Positions 12,944-25,642 of a stretch of DNA of 64,000 nt are shown here, in pieces. Origin of the DNA: Glycine soja (Eukaryota; Streptophyta; Magnoliopsida; Fabales; Fabaceae). Numbering within the stretch: position 1 is the stretch's first letter; each line of letters begins with the position of its first letter. A program made the translations under genes and the position numbers. The stretch is from assembly GCF_004193775.1 (NCBI RefSeq), contig NC_041008.1:4666731-4730730 (forward strand). The letters are read 5' to 3'. Under the pieces are notes generated by a model, which saw nothing but the letters and a program-made list of their open reading frames with translations, was not told the origin of the DNA and searched no databases.

Positions 12944-14444
12944 TTAACAAGAGCACGAAGACAATTTCTTCATCTCACTAATTTCCAATTCAGGACCCAA
13001 GATTATATCAACCTTTGTTCCATTGAGTGAGGCAACAACATTGTTGTCACCATTCTCCTTCCCATAACCACATTCCAAAGCCTTTTTGGACACTACCCTA
13101 TTGATCTCTTCTAGCAATTTGAGAAATGCACTCTCCACATTGTCACCACTGAGTGCTGAAGTCTCAGAGAAGAAGAGGCCTTGGTCCTCAGCAAACTCCA
13201 CTGCATCCTCAGTTGGCACCATTCTCTGGTCCACAAGGTCAGCTTTGTTCCCCACCAACATGATCACAATGGAGCTATCTGCGTGTGCACGCAGCTCCTC
13301 AACCCATCTTGCAACATGATCAAACGATTGCCTCTTCGTTATGTCGTAGACCAGCATTGCCCCTAATGCACCTCTGTAGTATGCACTTGTTACAGCCCTA
13401 TACCTATATCACCAACAAAATTTAGAGTGAGAATTTATCTGCACCAAAATGATCAAGTATTATCAGTACATTTTAACAATAAGTTGCATGTTTTTTCTTT
13501 TAAAAAAAAATCTATTTCTGTTGGGGTTGTGAGTGTTAGCCAAGAAATCTCACGTTGAATAAGATTGGACAAGTTGAGTAACATGTAAATGAGAATAATG
13601 CACAAATTTAATGCCTTAAGATTTTGGGTTAGACCTAATGTCAAGTTTAGTTACATTATTTGTTTGTAGTGTTTTAGCCCCTCATCCATCATAGATTTGC
13701 CTTTATCATTAATGCACACAGTTTGCAGTTTTGAATTCATAGGATTCCAGTAATCTTTTTCAGAGCTGAGCATGGTCTATATGTAGAATATGGCAATGTG
13801 AATGGGCTTAGATGTTAGGAAGCATCACATTCTCCAAAAACTGCTAAGTGTCTCAATACAACCCCTTATATAGAACATTAATGTGACTTTTGGAGCCTAA
13901 TCAAGGAAAATGAAATACCTATCAAAACAAAAGTCAAGAGATCATGTGCTTCTTGACCATGTGTGTTTCCTATGTCAAATTGGTATCACATTGAATAATC
14001 AATATATAATATAATAACCTTTGAATCGGTACCATATCATCATTGAAACTCAATGTCTGTCAACCCTTGAGCTCAAAGGAATGACAAGAAAAGTATAGAC
14101 AAAGAAACCAAACACAAGCATGAATGAGAGATAGAAAGAGAAAGAGAGAGAGAGAATGCAACGAACCTTTCTTGGCCAGCAGTGTCCCAGATCTGAGCTT
14201 TGATGACTTTGCCATTAATAGTGACAGTCCTAGTCTGGAATTCAACCCCAATGGTGGACTTTGAGTCAAAGCAGAACTCATTCTTTGCAAACCTTGAGAG
14301 TATTTGAGTCTTGCCAACTGCTGAGTCCCCTATCACCACCACCTTAAACACATAGTCTATTTTCTCCTGCACATCATAATCCACTTTCTCATGTCCATTC
14401 TCTTGCCTCTTCTCAGCCTCAACCCCATTCATTTCTTGGTTCAT
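12944..14444 (-). CDS. RABA3: Rab GTPase, RABA3 type (Rab11 class)
   Basis: Exons 14444-14167 and 13403-12944 join in phase (GA-AAG to G-TAT) across an intron with GT and AG ends, giving 245 residues. The G-box motifs are complete: GDSAVGKT at 39-46, the effector-loop STIGVEF at 63-69, DTAGQER at 87-93, NKAD at 145-148 and ETSAL at 173-177. The C-terminus SSCSC carries the CXC geranylgeranylation signal. The N-terminal extension, [15 protein letters not shown] at 121-135 and the SCSC tail fit Arabidopsis RABA3 better than RABA4. RABA proteins work at the trans-Golgi network and recycling endosomes in polarised secretion and cell-plate traffic. The single intron interrupts the DTAGQER codon block, as is usual in RABA genes. 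A CT-rich (GA on the plus strand) tract lies just inside the intron donor. Confidence 0.93.
14126..14155. repeat. GA-rich microsatellite in the RABA3 intron
   Basis: A GAGAGATAGAAAGAGAAAGAGAGAGAGAGA tract lies 11-40 bases inside the intron from the 5' splice site of the minus-strand gene, so the transcript reads a CU-rich run just after the donor. It may be neutral or bind polypyrimidine-tract proteins. Confidence 0.8.
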
Positions 14445-17400
14445 TTTCTTCCCAAGACAAGCAAAAGAGCTTGATAAAAGAATAGGTCAATGTGAACCTA
14501 TTTTTCACTTGCACAAACTAGGCTCTAATTAAAACCTTGGTCTTATTCTTCTTTCTTCCCCAGCAAATTAAAATACAACTTGGACTAAGTATAAACTATT
14601 GGTCATGGGGGTGAGTAGAAGTAAGAAAAATGAACAGGGAACTGGTTGAAAAATGATCAACCAAACAAAATCAATGTTGAATCACTAGTGGCAAAAGTTT
14701 AGGAAGGAAAATGGGGTCCAGTTCCGTGTCTCACTTTTAATAATATTATGTGTCACTGTTATTGGACTTTATTGCAGTGATGCCTTCTGCTGCTAATACA
14801 TCATGGGATGTGATTTTTTTTTAAATCACATTTATTTTTTTTTTGAAGAAAATTATGTTTGAGTCAATAAAATTATTATAAATAGTAAAAAAAATTATTA
14901 GTATTTATCACGACCTTTAATTAAACTGAAATAATCTCAAGTGATTCATATGTTTGGTGGTCATGGGATATGAGTTAGCATATGGTGTTAACTGAAAAGG
15001 AAAACATAAATATTAATTAATCAAAAAATAACTGATAAGCTATGATGGTTTGCCTCAGGTTAAGGAAACCTGGAATGATGATTTGCTTTGAATGGTTTAA
15101 GTGTCTACTATTTCGGATCACTTTGGTCTTAATTTAAGGCGCAATCCAAGGATACATGACTCTTCTTTTCACGATTCTTTCCCTTTTCATTTGATCTTTT
15201 TCTTTATCCTAATATAATGGATTTTTTAATTATCAAATTGATATAATTGATTTGTGTCTTGTAAATTGATATAATTAGAAAAGCTATTTTTTTAGACAAA
15301 TTATTAGAAAAACTAATAATTACACCAAATCATAGAAACAAATTGAGTAATGTCAAGAGATCTAAACCAATTGATTAAGCAAGGATATGAGTAAAAGTGG
15401 GTGAATTATTGTAAATTTTTATAAGAATATCCCTTCTTAATAACATTTGAGTTGAACAAATTTCTTGGATTAGTTGAGAGTATTGTCATTGTTTCATAAT
15501 AAAGGTTATAAATGTATGCATATACATAGTATTGTTAATTTTTTAACATCCATCGGCTTCTTTTAAATTAATCAGATTTGTTATCTAAAATCTATAATAT
15601 CTGAACTTTTGCATTATATGCTTCATTTACTGGTCGGTGCAAATGAAATAGTGTTGAAACAAAAGATAATACGAAAAACTCCAAACAAAAAAGCAAGTAG
15701 AAAAAGAAAACTACCAACAAAGAAAACCGTAAGGAAGGCTCTGACAATGACACTTGCTTTGTTTGTTCCATGGGGATCAAGATCCTCTGCACTAGTTAAA
15801 AGAGAACTGCATCAACATGGTCCTTTGATTTAATTTACTAAATAATAAATTTATCTTTTGAAAGTAAATTCAATAAATTTCAAGAGTGAGATTCATGAAC
15901 TACACATTTGATACTGCAGGGGATCTTATTCTGTTCAATGGTATTATTATTACGAGTGAAAAGAAATTGTGCAATTTGTACATACATATAGCAGAAGCAT
16001 GGCCTACTACCTTTGTTTTGTTCCAGCCACACATGAAAGATTTTGAATTATTTGTGTCTCCCTTTTTCCTTTGGCTTCTGGCATTGGTCATGGTCTATGA
16101 ACAACATCCATTGCGATGACGTACGTAGCAATTACTAGCATTGCTTAACTTATAATTTGTTCCACCGACAGAAGATTATGTAACACTAGTAATAACATCA
16201 TTGAGCATGATGAGTTCTTAGTGGCTACATCCCATGTACGGCTTTAATCACATTAATGACAGGGAATGCACAATGACAATAAATTATTGTACATGTGCAT
16301 TGAACAGAAACAATATTTAAGAATAAGAGAAAGAACGAAAGCAAAGAAGGGATGTTATGTTAGCACAATAATTAAACAAGTCCTGGAAACATTCAACTCG
16401 TTTGATTGGACCCCGGAAATTAAAGAGTCATTGAATTTATGTACGGCTATACGTACCATTTTGTTGTGAGTGGTAGGTATGTATGTAGTGGTTGGTTAGA
16501 GGAATGTTGAATATTTAATTACTCATCTACAAATAAACCGTTGATCTTAATGGTATTATTTGATTTTCTTAAGTAAAATCTTATATATTCGGATTTTATA
16601 CATAAAAAAAAAAGAAATCTCATTAAAAATGTCCGTTAACATTAATATCACAATGAAAAGAAAAAAAAAAACTACTCATCTAATCTTTTGACTTGTTTAC
16701 ACTTTACTTTTAAATTCTTATGTTTAGAAACTCTACCTCTTAGTCTTCTTTTTCTTTCTCTGGACCTTTTAGTCATTATATAAATAAATTGTTTATGTTA
16801 TTAGTTAACACTTTATTAGCTGTAGATTTTCTAAAATTACCACAAAATTGTATAAAATCATCACAAAAACAATTATTTTTTTTATATGACGGTTTTATAA
16901 TACTAGTCTCAATATCATGACAATTTTAAAAAATTTAGAGCTAACATAGTTCACTTGGTAACTAATGGCAAGAACTAAATCAGAAAAAATTACTCATATT
17001 AGAACTAAAATGTAGTATTTGACATAAAGTATTAATAAGTGTAGGATCTAAGTAATTAAATCTTTAATTTTTACATTGCATCTTTAAAATCTTGACTACT
17101 TATTCTTGTCATGGAGAAATTTTATAAAATGAATGATCGCATAATAATCATATGATACCAAACAATATACATGTGATATATAGTTGAGTTTTGGGGTCTA
17201 AAAAAATAATTAACAAAATTTAATTATGTATCAGGTGGAGATAGACCAAAACCATAATCATTTCCACCATATAATAATTTATTCTCGCAGTTTGGAAGTT
17301 AAGACAGTTTACGCATTTGATTGTAAATGAGATTGCTTTGAAAGTAACTGAGGCTATATGATACACTTTTGCGGAGGAACCCAAGTATATATGATGGAGC

Positions 17401-17904
17401 TTTCGTGCTTTCCTTTACAAATTAAATCGCTTTAGCCTTTTTGTTCTACTATTTTGCTACCACCTTCGTGGAATTTATGTTACGCAATATTTAAGATGAT
17501 TACATCAAACATTTTAAAGATACAGCAAGGAAACTACGTCTCCTAAGTCCTAATCAACATATCCAAGACATCTTTGAAAATATAACTACATCAAACATCA
17601 ACTTTATATGTGAGTTCAAAGAAGAAAGAACTCATGTATGGATAAATTTCTGTTTAATCAAACAAGCCCTATGACATGTTATTCGTGTCATTTTAAATAG
17701 ATTATACAATTTATCAAGTAATAGTTTTTACCATCTTAGAGTGTGTTTGATAAGACATTTCAGTTCGTTTTTATTTTTTTTCTAATTGAAAAATTTGTTT
17801 GATTGTTTATTAAATGAATTTTTTTAATAGTTTCTAGCATTTTTTATTTTTATTATCCTTTTATCCTTAAATATTTATTAGATTTTTGTTGTGCATGACT
17901 CATT
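14445..17904. other. Intergenic region, no gene seen
   Basis: The 150 or so bases next to the RABA3 start are its likely promoter and leader; a CCAAT-type box (reverse complement of CTATTGGTC) lies near 14597-14605. The rest holds only short low-complexity frames, such as lysine-rich or hydrophobic stretches of 60-77 codons with no family motifs. I see no RNA gene. A GTGTGTTTGATAAG string near 17.74 kb resembles the termini of some plant nonautonomous transposons, but no partner end was found. Confidence 0.6.
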
Positions 17905-19160
17905 TTATGGAAGAAGTCTAAGTCCAGAGAACACAAGAAAACAATGGAGTGCTGCAAATGCAACCAGAATGGGTACTTTAAGAGGAATTGCCCAGAGTTG
18001 AAGAAATTTAGTGAAGGGGCATCCCGCACAACAAATGTGACAAAGATTGATGATTCAGACTACTACACTGAAGGGGATGTTCTCTTTGGTTAATGTTGTC
18101 AATTGATAGATGCATGAATTCTTGATTTTGAATGTTCTTACCATATAATTCCCAAGAGGGAGTGGCTCACCACATACAAGTCAAGTAATTTTGGCAACAT
18201 TTATATGGGTAATGACAAAACATGTGTTGTTGTTGGAATGAGACATGTGCAAATTGCTATGGATGATGGTTGAGTGAGAACACTGTGTGATGTCCAACAT
18301 ATTCTTGAGTTGAGGAAGAATTTGATCTCACTTGGTACCTTGCAGGCCAATGGTTTCACTTACAAAACTGATAGAGATCGAAATACCCTTAGAGTGTGTA
18401 AATGGATGTTGACTCTGATGAAAGCACAACATATTGTAAGAAATATTGACAGGCTGCTGGGGAGCACAATTATAGGTCGAGTTGCATCTGTTGAGTCTGA
18501 TGATGATGCTACTATATTGTGACACTTGCATTTAGATAATCTCAATGAGTGTGGGATGGTGGAGATTCATAAGAGAAGACTTTTGAAAAGAGTTTGTAGT
18601 TACAAGTTAGACTTGTGTGAGTATTGTGTACTTGCGAAAAAGACCAACATGCAATTTGAAGCTATGAAGCATACCACTATAGGGATTCTAGATTGTGTGC
18701 ATATTGATGTGTGAGGTCCTATTAGAGATTCGTCCTTGGGTGGTTCTCACTATTTTATGACCTTCAGTGATGACTTTTCTTGCAATGTCTGGGTGTATCA
18801 TGAAACAAAAATATGAAGTCTTTGAGAAGTTCAAGTTGTGGAAGGTTGAGGTGGAGAACCAGACAAGCATAAAGATCAGATACTTGAGGTCTGATAATGA
18901 CACGAAATACACAGACTCATAGATCTAGAAATTTTATGAGGAACATGACATTCAGAGACATTTCTCAATGTAGAAAACACCATAACATAATAGTGTTGCA
19001 GAGAGGATGAATATGTCTGTTACTGAAAGGGTCTGTTGTATGAGGTTGCAAGCTAGCCTTTCTAAAGACTTTTGGGCAAAAACGGTGAATATGGCGTGCT
19101 ATTTGCTCAATGAATCACCTCGAGCATCATTGGATGGGAAAGTTGTAGAAGAAGTGTGAA
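17905..19160 (+). mobile_element. Ty1-copia retrotransposon relic (gag end to integrase)
   Basis: Conceptual translation in three frames, broken by multiple stops, shows copia domains in order. First is a basic stretch and a CCHC-type gag knuckle (CKCNQNGYFKRNC, about 17953-17991) in which the expected His is Tyr. Next is a remnant of the protease-side region (SYHI, near 18.15 kb). Then come the GAG-pre-integrase zinc region with HLHLDNLNECGM and LDLCEYCVLAKK (about 18529-18645), the start of the integrase core (GPIRDSSLGGSHYFMTFSDD, about 18714-18773), and a later integrase segment (SVTERV...MACYLLNESP, about 19015-19120). Reverse transcriptase and RNase H are absent and no LTR pair is visible. 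The copy is dead: truncated at both ends with many in-frame stops. Confidence 0.88.
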
Positions 19161-19909
19161 TAGGTAACCCTGTTGATTTTAGTAATTTTAACCCCTCCCT
19201 CAATTTTAAATCACTCGAGACCCCTCCCCCATTTTCCAAATTTTCCCTTCTTTTCAATAACCCATCGCCTTTCTCAAACCCTATCTCTTCTTCCCAAATT
19301 TTCATCTCTCAACCTCTCACTCATCTTCTTCCATTGTTCTAAAATTTATCAAGCTTATTGCATCCTTGTGTCATTCCCAAGCACGAGAATGTGATTGGGA
19401 AAAAGGAAACACCACTCATTTCCTTAAATTTTCTATTTGATCTCTTTAAGGTAAAAATTTATAACTCATTGTGTTGGATGAGTATTTTATAGCATCATTT
19501 AGTTATGGGTGGTGTGAAAAGGGTTAGAAAACTAAGTATTAGGGATTATTATGGTTTCCTCAAAACCCTAGGTTTTCTAAATTTGGGAATTTTTCCTAAT
19601 CTCTTGTTCTTTTATTTTAAATGCGTAGATCCTGTTGAAAATATGGTGGTTGATCCTCCCAATATCATTGGAAGACGTTGATTGCGTTCTTTTGAGTGAG
19701 TAACTAATTTACTTAGCGACATTTTTTTAAATTCTTTTAGGAGAAGAAAGTAAACTTCAAAATATATATTCTTTTGTGATCTTTGAAATTTTAGGAGTAC
19801 TTGAGAATAAAGGAAAAATATTTATTTTCGCTTGATTGGAATTTATTTTGAGATTTTTTATAATATATTTAAGAATGAATATTGGATTATATTTTATTTT
19901 ATTTATTAT

Positions 19910-20162
19910 GAGTCAATTACTCATAGTATATTTATATTTGTCGTTTGCTACAATAAAGAGATAATGTAACCTATGAGTCAATTACTTATAGTATATTTAT
20001 ATTTTTCGTTCGCTGCAACGAAGAGATAATGTAGCCTATGGATTGAATATCCATAGTTCCTAAAGATCTGTTTGCTACAACAAAGAGATAATGCAGCCTA
20101 TGAGTTAAATGTCATAGTTCTATAATTATCGTTCACCACAACAAAGAGATAATATGATCTAT
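19910..20162 (+). repeat. Four-unit tandem repeat, 61-65 bp period
   Basis: Units run at 19910-19974, 19975-20039, 20040-20101 and 20102-20162. Each contains a GAGT(C/T)AA-like start, a CATAGT or TATAGT block, a CGTTYGCTACAACAAAGAGA-like core and an ATAATGYAGCCTAT-like end. The first two units are nearly identical (both 65 bp); the third and fourth are shortened by 3-4 bases. The array lies inside the LTR-like block. Confidence 0.85.
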
Positions 20163-20760
20163 GTGCACATAGTGGAATGCAAGTTTGATTATAAAGTTAT
20201 TATTCTTGAATACAAGTTTATATGTAGTTCTAAATTTATTTTTTTCGGAGTATACAATAGTTTCTAAAAGCAAGTTGTATGTATTTTTCTTTATTTAATG
20301 TTATTTAAATTCCTTTGGATGTAAAGACTTGTGCTATGTTGTGCTCTCTTTCCTGTTTGCTTTGTATTTTATGCTCTCGCTAAGTTTTTGTGACTTATCC
20401 CTTTATTTTATTTTATTTTATCAGATACATAAATAGTAAAGTAGTTGACTTTCTGAGATTTGTTGACTTATCTAGGAATTTGATTATCTTTTGGTAGGCC
20501 TCCATTGCGTCTAATAGAGAGTTTTTTTTGTAACTCAAGTATAATGCAACTATAGGGATAAAGGTAATAATAGATATAGAGAAAATTCCTTTATTTTGAA
20601 ATTTAAATGATCTTATCTTATAGATATGTTGATGATGTAATTAAGATATTTTGAGACACTTTGATGATTAGTATTTATGACCAACATAATTATTAGTTGA
20701 TATTTTGAAGAATATGTCAATGGTCTGTGTTGTAACATAAGACCTTGATATCTAATTGTA

Positions 20761-20761
<1 letters not shown>

Positions 20762-20820
<59 letters not shown>
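20762..20820. repeat. (AT)n microsatellite
   Basis: About 58 bases of uninterrupted alternating A and T bounded by GGATAT on each side. The matching flanks mean that the tract could also form a perfect hairpin. Its length is probably polymorphic and hard to assemble. Confidence 0.95.
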
Positions 20821-20822
<2 letters not shown>

Positions 20823-20930
20823 ATATATTATATGTTTTGATAGGTTATTTAATACAAGATAGACTAGTCAGACTAAGAAAATTATAATTTATGTGTCGGT
20901 CATGGTCCAAGAATAGGTCGTGACACTTGT

Positions 20931-23900
20931 ACCCCACTCTCCCTCTCATCTCTTCTCATGGATACTTTGTCAAGTTATGTTTCCAACACTCAAATTGCAT
21001 TTCAATATAATTCCAAATCAAGCCTTTTTTTCTTCTTCATCTTATTAGATAGAATGTACTACTTTGTCAAGTAAGTAAGTATTTTGACCATCTAGACTAC
21101 AATGGTTTGATGTTTATGATGATAAATATGTTTTACAACAACAATCCTGTTCATGCAACTTTTCATGCTTAGTGGACGATCCTTCTTAGGCAATTTCTCT
21201 AATGTTTAAGGGCTAATTGACTAGTGACAACTAAAGGAAGTTGCCTTCAATTTAGGCTTATGTAGTGAGTGGTGGAGCTTGGTTGGAACTGGGGCCGGGG
21301 CAGCCATGATACCCCAATTTTTTTTCTTCCTTTAACAAACATATTTAAATTACTTGCCCCCTCAAAAAATTATAGCAAGATCCGCCACCATTAATGCACT
21401 AATCTTACTTTAGGTAATTCTCAATTGATAGTTCCCACATGTCATTGGTGTCCTATATGATAGTATTTAAATTCTCTTTGTCCTACTACTTTTTTAATCT
21501 TATACAAGATTAATTGGCCCGCAAAGACCAGAAGAGCCAGTCCAAAATGAGGTCTTCCACATCCATATTATTATAAATAAATAAATAAATAACTACGAAA
21601 TCCCATTGAAGTTCTGACTTTGATCTATAGAGATTGCTTTCTATCTTCCTGCTTCCAACTTCTTCAACCATTTGACATATGGATTGTAACCTTTCTACCT
21701 ATTTGTTATTGCCCTTGTTTCTTATTATGATAATGTTGGGGTTTGCTACTTGCATGCATCCTATAAGTAATGGAACTTGCAATTTCTGTTTTAGTTATAA
21801 TATGTTTGGATTAGTTTGCTAACATCAAATTTCAAACTGGAGTGTGCAAACTAGATTTAATATGTTTGGCAAAATTTCAGACTGGAACTTACATTTTTTT
21901 AGAAACATAAGTTTGCGTATTAAATAATAACTCAAGTAGTTTTCAAATACTAGAACCTGTTTCTTTGTCATTGTCAATAACTTATTTGTTAATGAGTTGA
22001 TTTTGGTTCTCATTTTCTTTAATATTTTCAAATCAAATTGTATTAAATTGATTAGTTTGAAAAAAAATCCTCTGGACTGGAACTGAAACTATCCATGTAA
22101 TGGTCTTTTTTCATGTTCAAAGAAGAACGTATTAAATTCAAAACACTTTAGGGTCTAAGACTTTTGCTCTAATACAAGTTCACAGCGAGGACATAAACCT
22201 CAGAAACATCAAGAAACAAGAAAAATAAATGTAAATAAATGAATACTTTTCAAATCAATAGTTTTTAAATAATATATTTTTGAATAGTAAGATTTTAAAA
22301 AAATAAAGTAAAAAAAAAAAAAAATAGCCTCATCAAAATTTTCTTTATTAGAAAAAATATTTTCTTAAGATTCTATTTATATCATTTTTATTTTTGTAAG
22401 ATAATTTTTTTTAAGAATCCTATTTGAGTCAAATTCTCAATTTAAAATGAAGAAGAAACTATAATAAGATAGATGAAATATTACTTTTATCCCCATATGT
22501 GATTACAAATTACAAACGCCTCTGCTAAGACAAGTCACACAAGCCACTGTGGCAGTACATCGTTGTTTGTTTTATTTCTTATGTGGTCTGGTCGTTAAGT
22601 AGAAATTTTTCATTGATATGACATGTTTTATACTCTCTTGTTTGAACTTTCAAACAAACTTAACACTTAGCATTGGCAAGGATGAACTAGGACTTTTGGC
22701 ATACCATATGGTTGATTTTACTTGGTAAAATTTGACCTAATTTGGTTTTGGGAGATATGACCGGCTATTAAAGGTAATGTAATGGTTTTAAGTTTTAGCA
22801 TATGTTTTAGTCCTTTACACATTTTACTTATTTATTTGTAGGCGTATTTATTACCAATTTTGTTATGTGGTCTTCGGTGTATTTCTAGTTGGTTGGTAGT
22901 GTTGCCTAATTGTGTCTAGAAAGCTTTTGACCAGAAAATTTGACATTTGATTATGAAAATGTTGATCCCTATAAGAAAATGTACCAAGCCATCACAGAAT
23001 TCAGGAAAAAGGAGATATAAACTATTAAAACTAATAAAAGTCATTATTCATATTATGGACCTGGAATATTACAGTAAAGATGAAGTTTTTGGCCTATAAC
23101 TTTTTTTTTAACGATTTTACTATAAATATGAGTTCTCTACCAGTGAAATAAAATCGTTATAAAAATTAAAACTGTTACATCTCACAATTTTCTATTCAGC
23201 ACTGACTTTTACATTATTATATTATATTCCACGGATAATGTTTCAAAGGCGCATTCATCCAACATGGTCAATATTTTTCGAGAACCATGTTGCACGGGGC
23301 CGGTATATTATTATATTTGTATTTATATTTATGCATACGTGACACAAATAATAATAATAATTATTGACCAACAAAGTTGATACGAAGATTTTGTTGGTGG
23401 ATCCTTTTTAACCATCTCTGTAAGCGTTTTATATAAGCCTCGAGTCCTGTCTTGTCTTAATCTTAATGAATCTCTGAAACTCAATTCATTTTAGAAATTT
23501 ACATTTTATCTTTTATATATATATATATAATATTCTATCAAATATCAAATTTACAAGAAAAATGATTGATTGATATTTCAAATTTGAAATTTTATTTCAA
23601 AAATTATATTTTATATTAATTGAACTAAAATATAATTAATATAGAAAAGTTAAATATTAATTCTAGTTATAAAATAATTAATTTAATAAAGGATCTTCCT
23701 TTTTTTTTACACAAAATGGATTTTTCATATGTTATATTTTCTTCTAATAATAATAATAATGGTGGTGATGGTGGTAAATCTTATGCTGCTTAGAAGCTTT
23801 ACTTCCACTTTGGCAAATTTACGAGAATGATTTTTTTTTAATTACATGTATGGATAAATTTTAAAAATATTATAATCTATAGATAAGTCATATTTTAAAA

Positions 23901-24400
23901 CATGATTTTAGAATGTGGTAATTTTAAAAAAATAATAATAAATTTGCATCATAACTTCAAACATTTTATATATTTTTATAATATTATTTTTGAAAAAATT
24001 AAATTGAAAATTCGTATATACACTCACGATTTCACTTACAATTAAAAAAAAATATAAAATACTCATGATTTACAAAACCAATTCAACATATTTATTTAAA
24101 AAAAATTAAAAATTATGAATAAGAATATGATGTTGATGTTTTTTTTATAATAAAAAAAATCATATTTTAAAACAAAAATTATTTATAAAGTATAATATTT
24201 TCAAAATCTATTCCATGCAAATTTTCTTTTAAATTAACTCATTCAACGTAAATTTGTCCTTTACTTTCTAGCTGGTCAAACAAAGCCAGGCAAGCTTGGA
24301 AATGGGATGGAAAAGTCCTCTAGATTAGACAAGGGAGACCTCTTCTTAGGATAGAAGAGAGAAAACATTCGATGAACACCATACAACACAATTCAACCTC
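20931..24400. other. Intergenic region, no gene seen
   Basis: AT-rich DNA without a supported gene. It holds one small inverted-repeat element at 21270-21390, a short TA tract at about 23.51-23.53 kb, an (AAT)n run near 23.75 kb and many poly(A)/poly(T) runs. The final 150 bases or so probably contain the promoter and transcription start of the U-box gene, since a likely leader exon ends at 24507. Confidence 0.55.
21270..21390. mobile_element. Small MITE-like element with GTGG(A/C)GGA-type ends
   Basis: The left end GGTGGAGCTTGG and the reverse complement of the right end (GGTGGCGGATCTTGC) form an imperfect inverted repeat around about 120 bp. The interior includes a GGGGCCGGGGCAGCC block and a CCCCCTC stretch. 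Similar ends flank abundant short repeats in many dicot genomes. Target-site duplication is unclear. Confidence 0.4.
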
Positions 24401-24494
24401 TTTCAAATTGTAATCTCAGCCTCTGTGATATAGGATCTAGTTTCTCAGGGAAAGTTAGTTGCTGTCTCTGCTGAAACGGGGTTTATCAATTCTC

Positions 24495-24507
24495 ATGGCT
24501 CCCTCAG
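24495..24507 (+). other. Candidate leader exon end with in-frame ATG for the U-box gene
   Basis: ATGGCTCCCTCAG is followed by a good donor (GTATGC). If spliced to the acceptor at 25711-25713 (CAG before TGTTCTTG), this ATG is in frame with the U-box gene and would add 24 residues to its N-terminus. It may instead be only part of an untranslated first exon. Which acceptor is used cannot be decided from sequence alone. Confidence 0.4.
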
Positions 24508-25281
24508 GTATGCGTTGACTTTGACTCTTCCCTTTGTTGCTTGTTCAAGAAATCAGAACATACATGTCAATGATGTCACCCCACCTTTTTTTAGCTTTCT
24601 TGACATCTCGTTCAGTCCTTCACCTTGTGTTTTTGGTATAATATAAGATAATTGGTTCACCTGCAAGTAGTAGTAAGTAATTAAGTCCATGCTTTTTTGT
24701 GATTGATATTGTTGCCTAACCAAAAAGGGTATGTAGGTAGGAAGGAAGGGGATACAATTTCATAGTTGGGTAGAGGGACTAGCTTCTTTGGGAGATGAAT
24801 TTGTTTTCTTCTTTTTTTTGGCTTGGGAACTGAGAAAATGTTAATGGAGAAAGAAACTGAAAGAGTGGCATTATTTGGCTTCCCAGAAAAGTACATGGAA
24901 AAGAAAGGGGTGTCAACTGGTCAAGTCAACTTTTCCCTTCTTGCACTCAGTTCTTCAAAATTCATTGTGGCATGATCATTTTTCTTTGTCATAGAATATT
25001 GCAGATTGGAGAAGATCAACTTGTATGTATGAATGTAGTCAAAGCAATTTTAGGTTCTTGATTCATCTTAATTTGCTCTTCTTCCTTCTTTACAGCAAGA
25101 TGTCAGGTCCAGAATCTGTTGCTTGTGCTGAAGAAAAGTAAAAATGAAAAATGTGACTTATTTTTTTATCAGCTAAGAGATTGCCAATATTTGTTCAAAG
25201 TTTAGCGTGATTTCATTATTCATAATATCATCCCAAACCAATGAGGCATTAAATGCACACTTGTTTATGATAATAATTTAT

Positions 25282-25548
25282 TGAGTAAACAGTTTAATTA
25301 GTCTCCGAAAGATATATCATCGGTCATGTTTCTCTCTGGATGATGAAAATTAAATTCGTGGTCTCTGAATGTGCTTTTAATTGTTTAATTAATGTGTATT
25401 CCTTTGGTCAAATTAGTTATAGGGCTCTTGTTGTAGGGAGTTATTTAAATGAAAAATGCACATTCAAGAACCTTAAAACATAATTTTGCTCATTCAAGAA
25501 CTAATTTGATCGACACTATCTTTTGGGACTAATTGGACTGTTTACTCA
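25282..25548. mobile_element. MITE-like element in the U-box leader intron
   Basis: The ends TGAGTAAACAGTTTAATTAG (left) and TGAGTAAACAGTCCAATTAG (right, reverse complement) form an inverted repeat that continues to about 33 bases (TCTCCGAAAGATA against TCCCAAAAGATA). The 267 bp between them are noncoding. The element sits inside the intron that separates the probable leader exon (ending 24507) from the coding part of the U-box gene. Confidence 0.7.
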
Positions 25549-25642
25549 TATTTTATCATTAGTTCAATGTAGAAAATGATTCTGATAACTCCTTTTTTTT
25601 AATATATTGGTACCAGATTTAGGCATTTGTAATTGAATTGGA

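Larger units (their letters stand above)
19161..20930. repeat. LTR-like noncoding block adjoining the copia relic
   Basis: The sequence from the broken end of the copia integrase to about 20.93 kb has no coding capacity. It includes a CT-rich leader-like segment (19.2-19.4 kb), a four-unit tandem repeat, a long AT tract, and ends near AATAGGTCGTGACA, which resembles the 3' end of many plant LTRs. It may be a solo LTR or LTR fragment of a different (gypsy-type) element that interrupted the copia copy, but no target-site duplication was found. Confidence 0.35.

Noticed and set aside
20762..20820. Long AT tract as a possible origin or matrix-attachment signal
   Set aside because: It is a plain microsatellite; nothing else around it supports a replication or attachment role.
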